From Paenibacillus donghaensis (lineage in GTDB: Bacteria; Bacillota; Bacilli; Paenibacillales; Paenibacillaceae), in the NCBI RefSeq assembly GCF_002192415.1, contig NZ_CP021780.1, positions 5,146,001 to 5,210,000 on the forward strand: a stretch of DNA of 64,000 bases, read 5' to 3'. The notes beneath the pieces are model-generated. The model did not search any database. It was not told where the DNA came from and saw nothing but the letters and a program-made list of their open reading frames with translations. A program made the translations under genes and the position numbers. Shown piece after piece: positions 43,887 to 52,697 of the stretch (positions within the stretch are counted from its first letter, which is position 1; each line of letters starts with the position of its first letter).

Positions 43887-45620
43887 CTAGTGCTCCAGCA
43901 AGTAAGCGTAACGATAATCTACTGCACCGCTGAAATCAACGGTAACCCCTTTAAGATACGGCTTAGTCAGGGAGTTTCCTGTGTAGTAGTAGATCGGCAT
44001 GATAACCATATCATCCTGAATCAGCATTTTCTCAGCGGCAGCAAATTTCTCATTGCGTAATTTGTTATCGCTGCTTGCTTTGGCTTCAGCAATCAATTTG
44101 TCATACTCCGGATTTGCATAGCCGGTAGTATTGTTACCACCACCGGTTACCCACATATCAAAGAATGTCATTGGATCATTGTAGTCTGCTACCCAACCTG
44201 CACGAGATACCTGATAGTTCAGGTTCTGACGATTTTCGATGAAACTTGCCCATTCCTGGTTTTCAAGTTTGACATCGATGCCCAGGTTGGTCTTCCACAT
44301 ATCGCCTACAGCCAGCGCAATCTTCTTGTGGTTCTCATTTGTATTGTAGATCAGGGTAACTGGTGGAAGTGTAGTCATACCCTCTTCTTGCATACCTTCG
44401 GCAAGCAATTTCTTGGCTTCAGCAAAATCTTCTGTGAAATAAGCTGTGTCTTGAACTTCATCACGGAATTCTTTCTCAACACCTACAATACCCTTAGGGA
44501 CATAGCCATAAGCAGGGAATTGTCCTCCCAGTGTTACCTTATCGATCAGCGGCTGGCGACTGATAGACATAGCCAGTGCTTTACGAATCTTGGCGTTGGT
44601 GAATGGTTTCTCAGTTACATTGAACTGATAGTAGTACACAGATGCAATGCCTTTGCTGTTGAATTCATCCGGAAGTTCCTTGGCAACTACGGGAAGCTGC
44701 TCTGTAGGAATCTCACCGTTCGGATTACCTGCACGGTCAAGTTCTCCACTCTTGTAGCTAAGCAATTCAGTAGCGCCGCTATTTACAAGGGTCATATCAA
44801 TTTTGCTCAATTTGATTTTGTCTTTATCGTAGTACTTGTCGTTCTTGGTAACCTCAATAGATTGGCCTGTGGTCCACTCTGTAAGAGTGTAAGGACCGTT
44901 AACGATCATAGTATCTTTATTTGTGGCCCATTTCTCATTACCCTCGATGGATGGGTGAACAGGGTAATATGTGTAGAAGGAAAGCAAACCAAGGAAGTAT
45001 GGAGTTGGGTTCTCCAGAGTAACTTCAAGCGTTTTATCATCAATTGCCTTGACGCCAACTTCATTGAAGTCAGTTACGCCTTTTTCGAGATTATATGATT
45101 CGGCATTCTTGAGGTAGTACAATTGATAAGCATATGGTGCTGGAGATACTGCTTTAGGATCAAGAACCCGTTTCCAGGCATATACGAAATCGCTGGCTTT
45201 TACAGCGTCTCCATTACTCCACTGCGCATCGCGCAATTTGAAAGTGTATTTCAAGCCGTCAGCGGAAACTTCCCAGTTATCGGCAATACCTTTCTCTGGT
45301 TGTCCTGTTTCGTCGTTCATATTGGTCAAGCCTTCGTACATTAATTTCAGAACAGTGTGGGCCTGATTATCCTGTGCTTGTGCAGGGTCAAAAGTCGGAG
45401 GCTCCGAGCTCAAGTTGATATGGAGCGTCTGGTCAGCAGCCAGTTTCTCATCACCAGCAGCATTTCCTGGCTCTGCATTTCCGTTGCCTTCAGTACCCGC
45501 CGCGTTGGTCGGGCTGGCTGTGTTGCCATTGTTTGCTTTGTTTCCGCCGCAACCAGCAAGCACTGTGCTGATTACAAGAACTAGCGCAAACATAAGCAAT
45601 AGACTTTTACTCTTTTTCAT
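43887..45620 (-). CDS. oppA: Oligopeptide-binding lipoprotein, OppA type
   Basis: 577 residues. Lipoprotein signal with lipobox VLAGC (C24), then a low-complexity Asn/Gly/Ala linker and the SBP family 5 domain: LHINLSSEPPTFDPAQAQDN, LMYEGLTNMN, YTFKLRDAQWSNGDAVKASD, FVYAWKRVLDPK, NGPYTLTEWT. Captures peptides outside the membrane for OppBCDF. C-terminal AKASSDNKLRNEKFAAAEKML, IMPIYYYTGNSLTKPYLKG. Intact, in contrast to oppD. Confidence 0.93.
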   Translation of the reverse strand: MKKSKSLLLMFALVLVISTVLAGCGGNKANNGNTASPTNAAGTEGNGNAEPGNAAGDEKLAADQTLHINLSSEPPTFDPAQAQDNQAHTVLKLMYEGLTNMNDETGQPEKGIADNWEVSADGLKYTFKLRDAQWSNGDAVKASDFVYAWKRVLDPKAVSPAPYAYQLYYLKNAESYNLEKGVTDFNEVGVKAIDDKTLEVTLENPTPYFLGLLSFYTYYPVHPSIEGNEKWATNKDTMIVNGPYTLTEWTTGQSIEVTKNDKYYDKDKIKLSKIDMTLVNSGATELLSYKSGELDRAGNPNGEIPTEQLPVVAKELPDEFNSKGIASVYYYQFNVTEKPFTNAKIRKALAMSISRQPLIDKVTLGGQFPAYGYVPKGIVGVEKEFRDEVQDTAYFTEDFAEAKKLLAEGMQEEGMTTLPPVTLIYNTNENHKKIALAVGDMWKTNLGIDVKLENQEWASFIENRQNLNYQVSRAGWVADYNDPMTFFDMWVTGGGNNTTGYANPEYDKLIAEAKASSDNKLRNEKFAAAEKMLIQDDMVIMPIYYYTGNSLTKPYLKGVTVDFSGAVDYRYAYLLEH

Positions 45621-45661
45621 CTAGCAGTTCCCCCTAAATAGAATGTGGTATATGGTTTATG

Positions 45662-45667
45662 ATTATA
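45662..45667 (-). promoter_or_regulatory. -10 element of the oppA promoter
   Basis: Consensus TATAAT on the minus strand ~42 bp before oppA, preceded by an A+T-rich stretch. A clear -35 at the right distance was not found (TAGATT is the nearest candidate). Confidence 0.4.
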
Positions 45668-45770
45668 CAACCAGTGGTCAAAAAAATCTAGAGTAATGTT
45701 TTCTGAAAACCCATTTTTTTTAAAACTTAAAAATTTTGTGACATTGACGCTTTACCGGAGCAATTGAACA

Positions 45771-46157
45771 TTACATGGCTTGTGATATGTACTGAATAAG
45801 GCCTATGAGCATAAACAACAAATAAAAAGTGCCTAGAAAAAAGAAGGAAAGTCTCCAAACGGCCCGCAGCAGCCGCTTTCCATCCACCGTACCTTTGACC
45901 CGACTCTGTGCGCTGCCAATCAGTCCGGCGGATATTAATACAATAATTAGTATAAGGTAGAACCCGAAACCTGAGTTGAACAGGTTGTTGAACAAGGCTG
46001 AAACCGAAAGAAACAAAAACAGTGTGGTCACGTCCATAGCCAGCAAAACAGTCTTTTTTTGCTCTTTTTTCAAACCGGTCCCGATAAAATAAACGATCAT
46101 AAACGGAACAACGGGTATTACGCTTAAAGTCACGAACGAATTCAGCAGGAATCCCAA
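45771..46157 (-). CDS. DUF3397-family membrane protein
   Basis: 128 residues with four hydrophobic spans (about 5-27, 38-58, 64-82, 100-125) and short basic loops (GTGLKKEQKK, SRVKGTVDGKRLLRAVWR). Length and pattern fit DUF3397, a Bacillales family of unknown function coded near bshC/mraZ. Start ATG 46157, 6 nt after the reductase gene stop, so probably cotranscribed with it. Confidence 0.75.
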   Translation of the reverse strand: MGFLLNSFVTLSVIPVVPFMIVYFIGTGLKKEQKKTVLLAMDVTTLFLFLSVSALFNNLFNSGFGFYLILIIVLISAGLIGSAQSRVKGTVDGKRLLRAVWRLSFFFLGTFYLLFMLIGLIQYISQAM

Positions 46158-46163
46158 GCAGCT

Positions 46164-47147
46164 TCACCTCTCCTCAGCGAACATGCCCTCCACCAGCCGA
46201 CTGATCCAGCGGTGTAGAGGAACCTCCATGTTAAGCCGCTCCGCCATCCCAACAATACTGCCATTAATCCAGCTGATTTCTGTTCTTCTTGCCGCGAGAA
46301 TATCAGCAAGCATTGATGAGGTGTTTCCGGCAGTGGTCCGGCATACCTCAAGAATACTCTCCCAGCTGTCTGCCTCATAGTCGATGCCTGCGGCATCATA
46401 GACCCGGAGGGCCTCCTCATACAGCTCTCTCATCACGGCCAGACGCTGCTCCGAGGCCAGAAGTTCACCGTTGGGCACTCGCCAAATCGCGGTAAGCGGA
46501 TTAATTACAGCATTGATCAGAAGCTTCCGGTAAATCATGGTAACCACTTGTTTCGACAAAAAAGCTGCGAATCCTGCTGCTGAAAGCGCGTGGACAAAAC
46601 TTATTGCTACTCCAGCTGTCTGCACGGCAGAATCATCCGCCCCACCATTTAGCTCTGCCGTAAGCCACCTTCCTACCCATATTCCCCCGTTGGCGGGTGA
46701 AATAACCTCAGTTAGTGTCTTCCTTCTCGAGCCTGCCGTTGTCACGGCAGCATAGATATCCGCTTGCGGAAGCAGTCTTTCCAGCAGCTCCATATGCCCG
46801 ATACCGTTCTGGAAACATACCACCACGGGGGCCGTCCTCTGAAGCGGGAGAAGATATTGCGGCAGCTGCTCATGGAATACATTCTGCTTCACCGTAATGA
46901 CAATCAAGTCTGCGGACTGCTGCAGATAGTGGCCGGAGAAGTCTTCAACCGGTGAGGCGGCGAACCGTTCCCCCGCTATCTGTAGCCTTGCCCGCCCCTT
47001 CTCATCGCTAACAGTGATACCTTTGGCGTATAATTCCGCGCTCTGCTCGCTGGTACGGCACCACAGCCGGATCTCATGTCCCGCTTCAATCAGGCTTCCT
47101 GCCAGCAGCAGCCCCAGAGAGCCTGCACCAATCATATCAATTTTCAT
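46164..47147 (-). CDS. panE: Ketopantoate reductase-like 2-dehydropantoate 2-reductase
   Basis: 327 residues. Rossmann start MKIDMIGAGSLGLLLAGSL; VVCFQNGIGHMELLERLLP; C-terminal ApbA domain with YRKLLINAVINPLTAIW and SMLADILAARRTEISWINGS, the block containing the conserved Lys/Glu of the family. Would reduce ketopantoate to pantoate with NADPH for CoA synthesis, if the substrate is as in PanE; B. subtilis YlbQ has the same position. Start ATG 47147, GGAGG upstream. Confidence 0.85.
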   Translation of the reverse strand: MKIDMIGAGSLGLLLAGSLIEAGHEIRLWCRTSEQSAELYAKGITVSDEKGRARLQIAGERFAASPVEDFSGHYLQQSADLIVITVKQNVFHEQLPQYLLPLQRTAPVVVCFQNGIGHMELLERLLPQADIYAAVTTAGSRRKTLTEVISPANGGIWVGRWLTAELNGGADDSAVQTAGVAISFVHALSAAGFAAFLSKQVVTMIYRKLLINAVINPLTAIWRVPNGELLASEQRLAVMRELYEEALRVYDAAGIDYEADSWESILEVCRTTAGNTSSMLADILAARRTEISWINGSIVGMAERLNMEVPLHRWISRLVEGMFAEER

Positions 47148-47240
47148 CCTAACCTCCGGAGTGGCATTCATTTGTATTTTTATTAGTATAGCTTGACCTT
47201 GCAAATTATAGCACAAAGCATATAAATTCTTATCTTTCCA

Positions 47241-47283
47241 AAAAACCCCGCAGCTCCGGCATCATACACAGCCGCCCTACGGG
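47241..47283 (-). terminator. rsfA terminator
   Basis: Minus strand CCCGTAG ... CTGCGGG with an inner GGCGGC/GCCGGA pairing, followed by TTTTTTGG, ~20 bp after the rsfA stop. Confidence 0.7.
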
Positions 47284-47303
47284 ATTTACAGGTATAGAAG
47301 CAT

Positions 47304-47951
47304 TTATTCGATTCGTTCCAGGTTGCCGTTGGCATCCATTTTGAAGCGGGTCTTCTCTTCCTCTTCCTCATTAAGGAAGGCGAGTCTACGTGCCCGATCC
47401 ATAATCTGGATCAGCGCTTTGTAATCATCATTGACTACCCGGTAGTCGCTTTGAGCCAGATTGACCTCTTTCGATAACCGCTCATTTTCAGTTCTGAGCT
47501 GGGACAGCTCATCCTCTTTCTCACGCAGATCCCGCTCCAGCATTTTGAGCTGGCGTCCCGACTCATGGAATGTCCCCTTCCATTGCCGCAGGAAACGGAT
47601 CACGGCATCAATCGATAATGAATTTTCCCCCAGGCCTTCACTGCGTCCATAATCCTCTTCCAGATCACCGAGAATCAGACCCGCCACCTGAGCGCCGCGC
47701 GCTACAGGCTGCTTTTTCAAATAACTGCGTTTCTGCCGCTGGCTTTTCGCTATTCCGATAGCTTCTTCATAACTCTTACGGACACAGCTGTTCCAGCGGA
47801 ATCCGCAAGCGGCAGACGTTCTGCCGATTTTTTCCCCTACCTCTTCGAAAGCAGCCAGCTGTGTGCTGCCCTCCCGTATGTGCCGTAATGTCACTTCTGC
47901 CAATACCAAATCATCTTCCGCACTCCAGGCATCCTGTCTAATGGCTGTCAT
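47304..47951 (-). CDS. rsfA: RsfA-family prespore-specific transcriptional regulator
   Basis: 215 residues. N-terminal Myb/SANT-like DNA-binding domain (TAIRQDAWSAEDDLVLAEVT, FEEVGEKIGRTSAACGFRWN, SCVRKSYEEAIG), a linker and a long coiled coil (about 125-190). RsfA modulates sigma-F-dependent genes in the forespore. B. subtilis has a paralogue (YlbO) in the same synteny near panE-like and bshC genes. Confidence 0.85.
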   Translation of the reverse strand: MTAIRQDAWSAEDDLVLAEVTLRHIREGSTQLAAFEEVGEKIGRTSAACGFRWNSCVRKSYEEAIGIAKSQRQKRSYLKKQPVARGAQVAGLILGDLEEDYGRSEGLGENSLSIDAVIRFLRQWKGTFHESGRQLKMLERDLREKEDELSQLRTENERLSKEVNLAQSDYRVVNDDYKALIQIMDRARRLAFLNEEEEEKTRFKMDANGNLERIE

Positions 47952-48293
47952 AAAGCCAAACCTCCTAACAACATCTTGAAATAACCATCTTCATCACCGG
48001 CAGCTCCGCCGGATAGTGCATAGGGATAAAAGCTGCTTACTTCATTTCTATGCCTCTAATAGAGTTCATAGAATCTATTTGATACTAAATTGTATTTCCA
48101 TTTTGTCGTCACCTCATACGCTCATTGCTATATTTTCTCAATTTCACAGCAGAAATTAATATGTCAATTATTTTTATCACTTTTATTGCTGAATTGCCGC
48201 TTTTTTTGGGTGAATTCGTTTACAGTGCTTTAGCGAGCAGGTATAATTCAGGTATGGAGTTTCTGACAGTTATATCCTGGGAGGGGGAAATTC
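47952..48293. other. 342-bp divergent intergenic region
   Basis: Holds the upstream regions of rsfA (minus) and the DUF2626 gene (plus). A+T-rich after 48060. Apart from the plus-strand promoter at 48219-48247, I see no repeat, RNA or small gene here. Confidence 0.6.
48219..48247 (+). promoter_or_regulatory. Sigma-A promoter of the DUF2626 gene
   Basis: TTTACA (48219-48224), 17 nt, TATAAT (48242-48247), 46 bp before the ATG. Confidence 0.8.
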
Positions 48294-48530
48294 ATGGACC
48301 GGATGTTTCGGGTATTGGGTTTTTTCACACTTGTGATCGGGCTGATGGCATTCGCCGGCGGCTTGACCGAAATGGCTTTGCTGTTTTTCCTGCAGACTGC
48401 GTTCTTCGTAATCCTGGGTTATCTGAAATTTACCGAAAAAACTTATATCCTCCTCTTCTGGGGATACATGATTGTTACCTTCACAGGCTTCAGCTATTGG
48501 ACTGTGTTTCAAATGGGTCTGCCGCTTTAA
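48294..48530 (+). CDS. DUF2626-family small membrane protein
   Basis: 78 residues, nearly all hydrophobic, with about three membrane spans (MDRMFRVLGFFTLVIGLMAF, LFFLQTAFFVILGYLKFTEK, WGYMIVTFTGFSYWTVF). Matches the DUF2626 pattern (B. subtilis YqgY). Function unknown. Own promoter and terminator; ribosome site GGGAGGGGG. Confidence 0.8.
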   Translation: MDRMFRVLGFFTLVIGLMAFAGGLTEMALLFFLQTAFFVILGYLKFTEKTYILLFWGYMIVTFTGFSYWTVFQMGLPL

Positions 48531-48548
48531 ATCAGGGTTTGCTTCATT

Positions 48549-48596
48549 GAAACGGATACTGCTCCCCAGCCAAGGCGGGGCACTTCCGTTTTTTTG
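48549..48596 (+). terminator. Terminator after the DUF2626 gene
   Basis: Arms ACGGA..CTGCTCCCC and GGGGCA..TCCGT around AGCCAAGGC, then TTTTTTTG on the plus strand. Confidence 0.75.
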
Positions 48597-48699
48597 TTGT
48601 TTACTGTAGGAGCCGCAGCCGAAACAGGGTATGATATTTTAGCAGGGTTACACATATTATGTATACATAGCTGTCTTATACCAAACCAAAGGTGGTGGT

Positions 48700-49833
48700 G
48701 TGGTGCTTTCCCGCAACAGTAGACGCCGTTTGAATGCAGCCATACTTCTCTTCATCCTATGTTTCATGCTGCCCTCTCAGCCCTTATCCCAGCTATCCGC
48801 CACTTCCGCTCCCCCTGCGCCTTCCTCACTTAACTTGCCGGATAATGAAGAAACCCGCAAGCTGCTTGAGCAGACTTTGTCTTCTGCCGAAATCGAACGG
48901 GAAATCAGCCGAATTACAGCGGACCAACAGGCGCTTGAACAGAAGACGGCTCAGCTCAGCAAGCAGGCGCAAGAAAAAGAAGCAGCCATAGCCGACAAGC
49001 AGGAACGTGCCGGAGCCATTGTGCGCTCCTATTATATGGGGGACAGAGACGGTCTACTGGCCGCATTCCTCTCGGCGCGCAGCATCAGCAGGGTCATTTC
49101 GCTATTTGACTATTATGAGATGATTATCGGGCGCGACCAGGACATTCTCTCTGATTACAAGAAGCAGTATAAGGATCTCCAAGCTACATTGACTGCTGCC
49201 CAGCGCACCTCGAAGGAACTCGCCGAGCTGAGACAGGTCTTGGAGGAACAGAAGGTTCGTGTGGCCGCCTTGAACAAGGAGATTGAAGGCGGAGTTACAA
49301 GCAGCAGTGATCCGGCCAGCATGACAGCCCTGCTTAATGAATTCACACTGTATTGGGAGAATATCGGTATTCATGAGGTCAAAACCTATTTCAAGGCGTT
49401 GTCAGCAGCGATGAACAAGCTGCCGCAGTATCTCCAGAATAAGGACGGGGTACTTGAGCGCAAAGGCATGACCTATGAGCTTAAGCTGAAGGAAGAGGAT
49501 CTAAATGAATTCCTGAAGGATCAGAACAAGCTGTTTGAGGGTTTTGCTTTTGAGTTCAATGAGGGTACGATTACGGCCTCCGGGACAAGCGGTCAGTTGT
49601 CTCTGAGCTTGACGGGCCATTATACGATTCAGGAAGAACCCGTGAACGGGCTCATGTTCCATGTCGATCATGTGGTGTTCAATGGACTGGAGCTGCCGGA
49701 TACTACCCGCCAAACCCTTGAAGATGAATTCGATCTTGGCTTCTATCCCGGCAAAATCATTTCTCTGCTGCGCGCAACTGAAGTGGACAGCAAGGATGGA
49801 GTTCTTTACGTGTTGCTCTCTTTATCATTCTGA
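48700..49833 (+). CDS. Secreted coiled-coil protein of unknown function
   Basis: 377 residues. N-terminal signal/anchor (residues ~10-32), low-complexity Ser/Ala/Pro segment, then a coiled coil (about 45-195) with IEREISRITADQQALEQKTA and QAQEKEAAIADKQERAGAIV, and the segment VRSYYMGDRDGLLAAFLSAR that resembles the hydrolase-regulating domain of PcsB/CwlO. No NlpC/P60 or other catalytic domain follows; the C-terminal 180 residues are a predicted beta-rich region (LKLKEEDLNEFLKDQNKLFE, GTSGQLSLSLTGHYTIQ). GTG start. A scaffold or activator of a wall hydrolase is only a guess. Confidence 0.7.
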   Translation: MVLSRNSRRRLNAAILLFILCFMLPSQPLSQLSATSAPPAPSSLNLPDNEETRKLLEQTLSSAEIEREISRITADQQALEQKTAQLSKQAQEKEAAIADKQERAGAIVRSYYMGDRDGLLAAFLSARSISRVISLFDYYEMIIGRDQDILSDYKKQYKDLQATLTAAQRTSKELAELRQVLEEQKVRVAALNKEIEGGVTSSSDPASMTALLNEFTLYWENIGIHEVKTYFKALSAAMNKLPQYLQNKDGVLERKGMTYELKLKEEDLNEFLKDQNKLFEGFAFEFNEGTITASGTSGQLSLSLTGHYTIQEEPVNGLMFHVDHVVFNGLELPDTTRQTLEDEFDLGFYPGKIISLLRATEVDSKDGVLYVLLSLSF

Positions 49834-51057
49834 AGCATCGGCTTCACCGGTTGCTGCAAGATATCCTGCAGTATCAAGCTTGCCTGTGAGCAGCCCCGCA
49901 GCAGCTTCCATAATCTCCGCCCAGCCGCCCCGCGATTTATCTGCAGGGGCGGCTTCGTCTGTCAGCAGAAGGTCCGTGCTGAAAGGCAGATTGTAGCTGA
50001 GCAGTTGGCCGGAACGGTACAGCAGCTCAAGAGCCGGCAAACGGCCTGTGCTCTGCATCCATTCGCGCTGTGAAGCTTCAGAGGTAATAAAAGCCAGCCA
50101 CTTGACCGCCTCCTCGGGATTCTGCGACTGCGCCGGAAGAGCAAAGGAACGGCTGTATAAGGCTTCGGGCCATGCTCCCTTCTCTACTGTCAGCGGCGCT
50201 TCTGCAGCAAGCGTAGAATCGCCGCGCTGCTGCCATTCCGATAGCGGTACCGCAGCGGCTGCAAGCGTTCCGCTCTTCAGCATGTCCCAAATATCTTCAT
50301 TGTAGCGGCTGGTCAAATAGAATTGGCCCCGGTGGCTCTGCACCCATCCCAGCGCCTCCACATCATTCTCCAGCAGGCTGCTGCCTACATTCTGCAACAA
50401 GGCGGATAATCCATACGCATTGCGTGTATCCAGCGCAAGCAAATATTTGCCATCCTGCGGCGGGAAACCCTGCAGCAGCTGATCCCACTCGTCCAGACTG
50501 CGTGGTAATTGTTTTATTCCCAGCCCGGCCAAACGTTCGGGCGAATAGGCAATCACATAGGGATCGACATCGAGCGGAACCCCCCAATCATAGCCGTTCC
50601 ACTGCATCTGGGGAATTAAGCCAGTGAGCGGAGCGCTTCCGGGAATGCTCTGGTATACATCGACCGGCAACAAATAACCCTGAGTGGCCAGATCAAGAAT
50701 ATTCCGCGCATCCGTCATAATGATATCGGGACTGTCTCCAAGGGTGAGGTCCTGCTTGAGCTGCTGTTCCGCATCCTCGCCATCCCGGTTGCTCAGCAGA
50801 ATCTCAATTCCACTGGACTGCGTATAGCTGCTGCTGAGCGCCTGCAGCTCCAGAAATTCTGTCCGGCTCAGTGAAACACTGATCCGCAGGCGTTCTACCA
50901 CTCCCGTCTCCCCGGTGGAGGGATAAGTCAGCTGGTCCTGCGGCCGCTGGACCCGGTAACTCTCTTCATCCGTATCCAGTTCCATGCTTGGCGAAAGACT
51001 CATCAGAGAGAGCATTACAATTAAGTACAGCAGCCAATAATTTTTGCGTTTCAGCAT
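49825..51057 (-). CDS. Extracellular solute-binding protein, family 1-like
   Basis: 410 residues. N-terminal hydrophobic segment (NYWLLYLIVMLSLMSLS) works as signal peptide or anchor; there is no lipobox cysteine. The mature part has the SBP_bac_1 fold pattern: LELQALSSSYTQSSGIEILL, DSPDIIMTDARNILDLATQG, YDWGVPLDVDPYVIAYSPE, NPEEAVKWLAFITSEASQRE. It would bind a sugar or similar ligand, but no permease or ATPase lies nearby. Its 3' end overlaps that of the convergent coiled-coil gene by 9 bp. Confidence 0.75.
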   Translation of the reverse strand: MLKRKNYWLLYLIVMLSLMSLSPSMELDTDEESYRVQRPQDQLTYPSTGETGVVERLRISVSLSRTEFLELQALSSSYTQSSGIEILLSNRDGEDAEQQLKQDLTLGDSPDIIMTDARNILDLATQGYLLPVDVYQSIPGSAPLTGLIPQMQWNGYDWGVPLDVDPYVIAYSPERLAGLGIKQLPRSLDEWDQLLQGFPPQDGKYLLALDTRNAYGLSALLQNVGSSLLENDVEALGWVQSHRGQFYLTSRYNEDIWDMLKSGTLAAAAVPLSEWQQRGDSTLAAEAPLTVEKGAWPEALYSRSFALPAQSQNPEEAVKWLAFITSEASQREWMQSTGRLPALELLYRSGQLLSYNLPFSTDLLLTDEAAPADKSRGGWAEIMEAAAGLLTGKLDTAGYLAATGEADASE

Positions 51058-51175
51058 ACCATCCCTCCTCCCCGTTCATATCTCCCTATTTTACCAGACC
51101 CTCCCCCCTTGTCTCCCTTGTGAAAACGTTCTCTTATAATAGAAGGGAAAAATTACCTCCAGCAGCCGGACAGCA

Positions 51176-51210
51176 TCAAAAACAGCCGGCAAAGCACTGC
51201 TCCGGCTGTT
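51176..51210 (-). terminator. phoH terminator
   Basis: Minus strand ACAGCCGG / CCGGCTGT (51202-51209 and 51182-51189) with 12-nt loop and TTTTTG. Confidence 0.8.
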
Positions 51211-51258
51211 GTTAACATGATCCCTATTACAAGGTATGCATTCATCTTCCAGGCTGAC

Positions 51259-52590
51259 CTAGAGAAGATCGGCGGCTAACTGGGCCAGGCGGGAACGTTC
51301 GCCTTTCTCCAGCGTGATATGACCACTGATGCCTTCCTGCTTGAATTTCTCTACAATATAGCTGAGGCCATTGCTTGCAGCATCCAGATAAGGGTGATCG
51401 ATCTGCTCGGGGTCCCCCATCAGAATCACCTTGCTGCCTTCACCGGCTCTGGAAACTATAGTCTTGACTTCATGCCGCGACAGATTCTGGGCTTCATCGA
51501 TGATAATAAATTGTGCAGGAATGGAGCGTCCGCGGATATAAGTCAGCGCCTCTACCTGAATACTGCCAAGCCCCATTAATATTTTATCAATATCGCCTGA
51601 CTTCTTCGTGTCAAACAGGTACTCCAGATTGTCATAAATCGGCTGCATCCAGGGACGAAGCTTCTCATCCTTCTCGCCAGGCAAATAGCCAATATCCTTC
51701 CCCATCGGTACAACCGGACGGGCAATCAGCAACTTCTTGTATTTATGCTCATCCTCCACCTTGGACAACCCGGCCGCAAGAGCAAGCAGGGTCTTGCCTG
51801 TTCCGGCTTTGCCGGTGATGGTGACAAGCGGAATTTCATCGTTCAACAGCAATTCCAGAGCCATACGCTGCTGGGCATTGCGGGCACTGATTCCCCATAC
51901 TGCGTCATTGCCCAGAAACAGCGGGTCCAGGCGGGTCGCATCGCTGTTCACTTTGAGCAGAGCAGATTTGCCGCTGCCAATTTCGTCCTTGAGAATTACG
52001 AACTCATTCGGATAGAGCGGATAGGACAGTGACAGCTGTTTGACGGCAAGGGTACGATGGCTGTAATATTCATCGATTAACGCAGGGTGAACGAGTAAGG
52101 ATTGGTAACCGCTGTACAGCTCGTTCAGGTCACCGGTCCGGTCGGACAGATAATCCTCAGGGGTGATGCCAAGCACATCCGCTTTGATTCGTACCAGAAC
52201 ATCCTTGCTTACCAGCACTACCGGCCGGGGATCTTCCTTCTCATTCTCCTCGTTCAAATAGTTCAGCGCAACAGCCAGAATGCGGTTATCATTCGAAACC
52301 TCTCCGAACATCTCCTGAACCTTTAAGAAACTGCGGTGATTCAGTTCTACCTTCAGCTTGCCTCCATGCTCAAGCTCTACACCGCTATGCAGGTGTCCAA
52401 GCTCCCGAAGACCGTCCAGCAGACGGGATACAGTGCGGGCGTTGCGGCCGATCTCATCGGCATTTCGCTTCTTGGAGTCAATTTCTTCCAGCACAACGGC
52501 CGGAATAACAACTTCATGCTCCTTGAAGGAAAAAATCGAATTGGGATCATGCAGCAGCACATTGGTATCTAGCACAAATATCTTTTTCAT
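51259..52590 (-). CDS. phoH: PhoH2-type PIN domain/ATPase protein (YlaK)
   Basis: 443 residues. N-terminal PIN nuclease domain (FVLDTNVLLHDPNSIFSFKE, VVLEEIDSKKR, SNDNRILAVAL with acidic residues) fused to a C-terminal PhoH helicase-like ATPase: Walker A TGKAGTGKTLLALAAG, PVVPMGKDIGYLPGEKDEK, Walker B FIIIDEAQNL, and arginine-finger region KVILMGDPEQIDHPYLD. PhoH2 proteins unwind and cleave RNA in vitro. Start ATG 52590 with GGAGGGG. Divergent from the ylaJ-like gene, as in the B. subtilis ylaJK block. Confidence 0.93.
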   Translation of the reverse strand: MKKIFVLDTNVLLHDPNSIFSFKEHEVVIPAVVLEEIDSKKRNADEIGRNARTVSRLLDGLRELGHLHSGVELEHGGKLKVELNHRSFLKVQEMFGEVSNDNRILAVALNYLNEENEKEDPRPVVLVSKDVLVRIKADVLGITPEDYLSDRTGDLNELYSGYQSLLVHPALIDEYYSHRTLAVKQLSLSYPLYPNEFVILKDEIGSGKSALLKVNSDATRLDPLFLGNDAVWGISARNAQQRMALELLLNDEIPLVTITGKAGTGKTLLALAAGLSKVEDEHKYKKLLIARPVVPMGKDIGYLPGEKDEKLRPWMQPIYDNLEYLFDTKKSGDIDKILMGLGSIQVEALTYIRGRSIPAQFIIIDEAQNLSRHEVKTIVSRAGEGSKVILMGDPEQIDHPYLDAASNGLSYIVEKFKQEGISGHITLEKGERSRLAQLAADLL

Positions 52591-52697
52591 GTTATCCCCT
52601 CCACAGCGCCTGGTTTGATTGATCATACATAACTCATTTCAGCCAAGGGCAAGATAAGTTACAACCATTGATCTAGAGCCGAAAGGAGTAAGCACAT

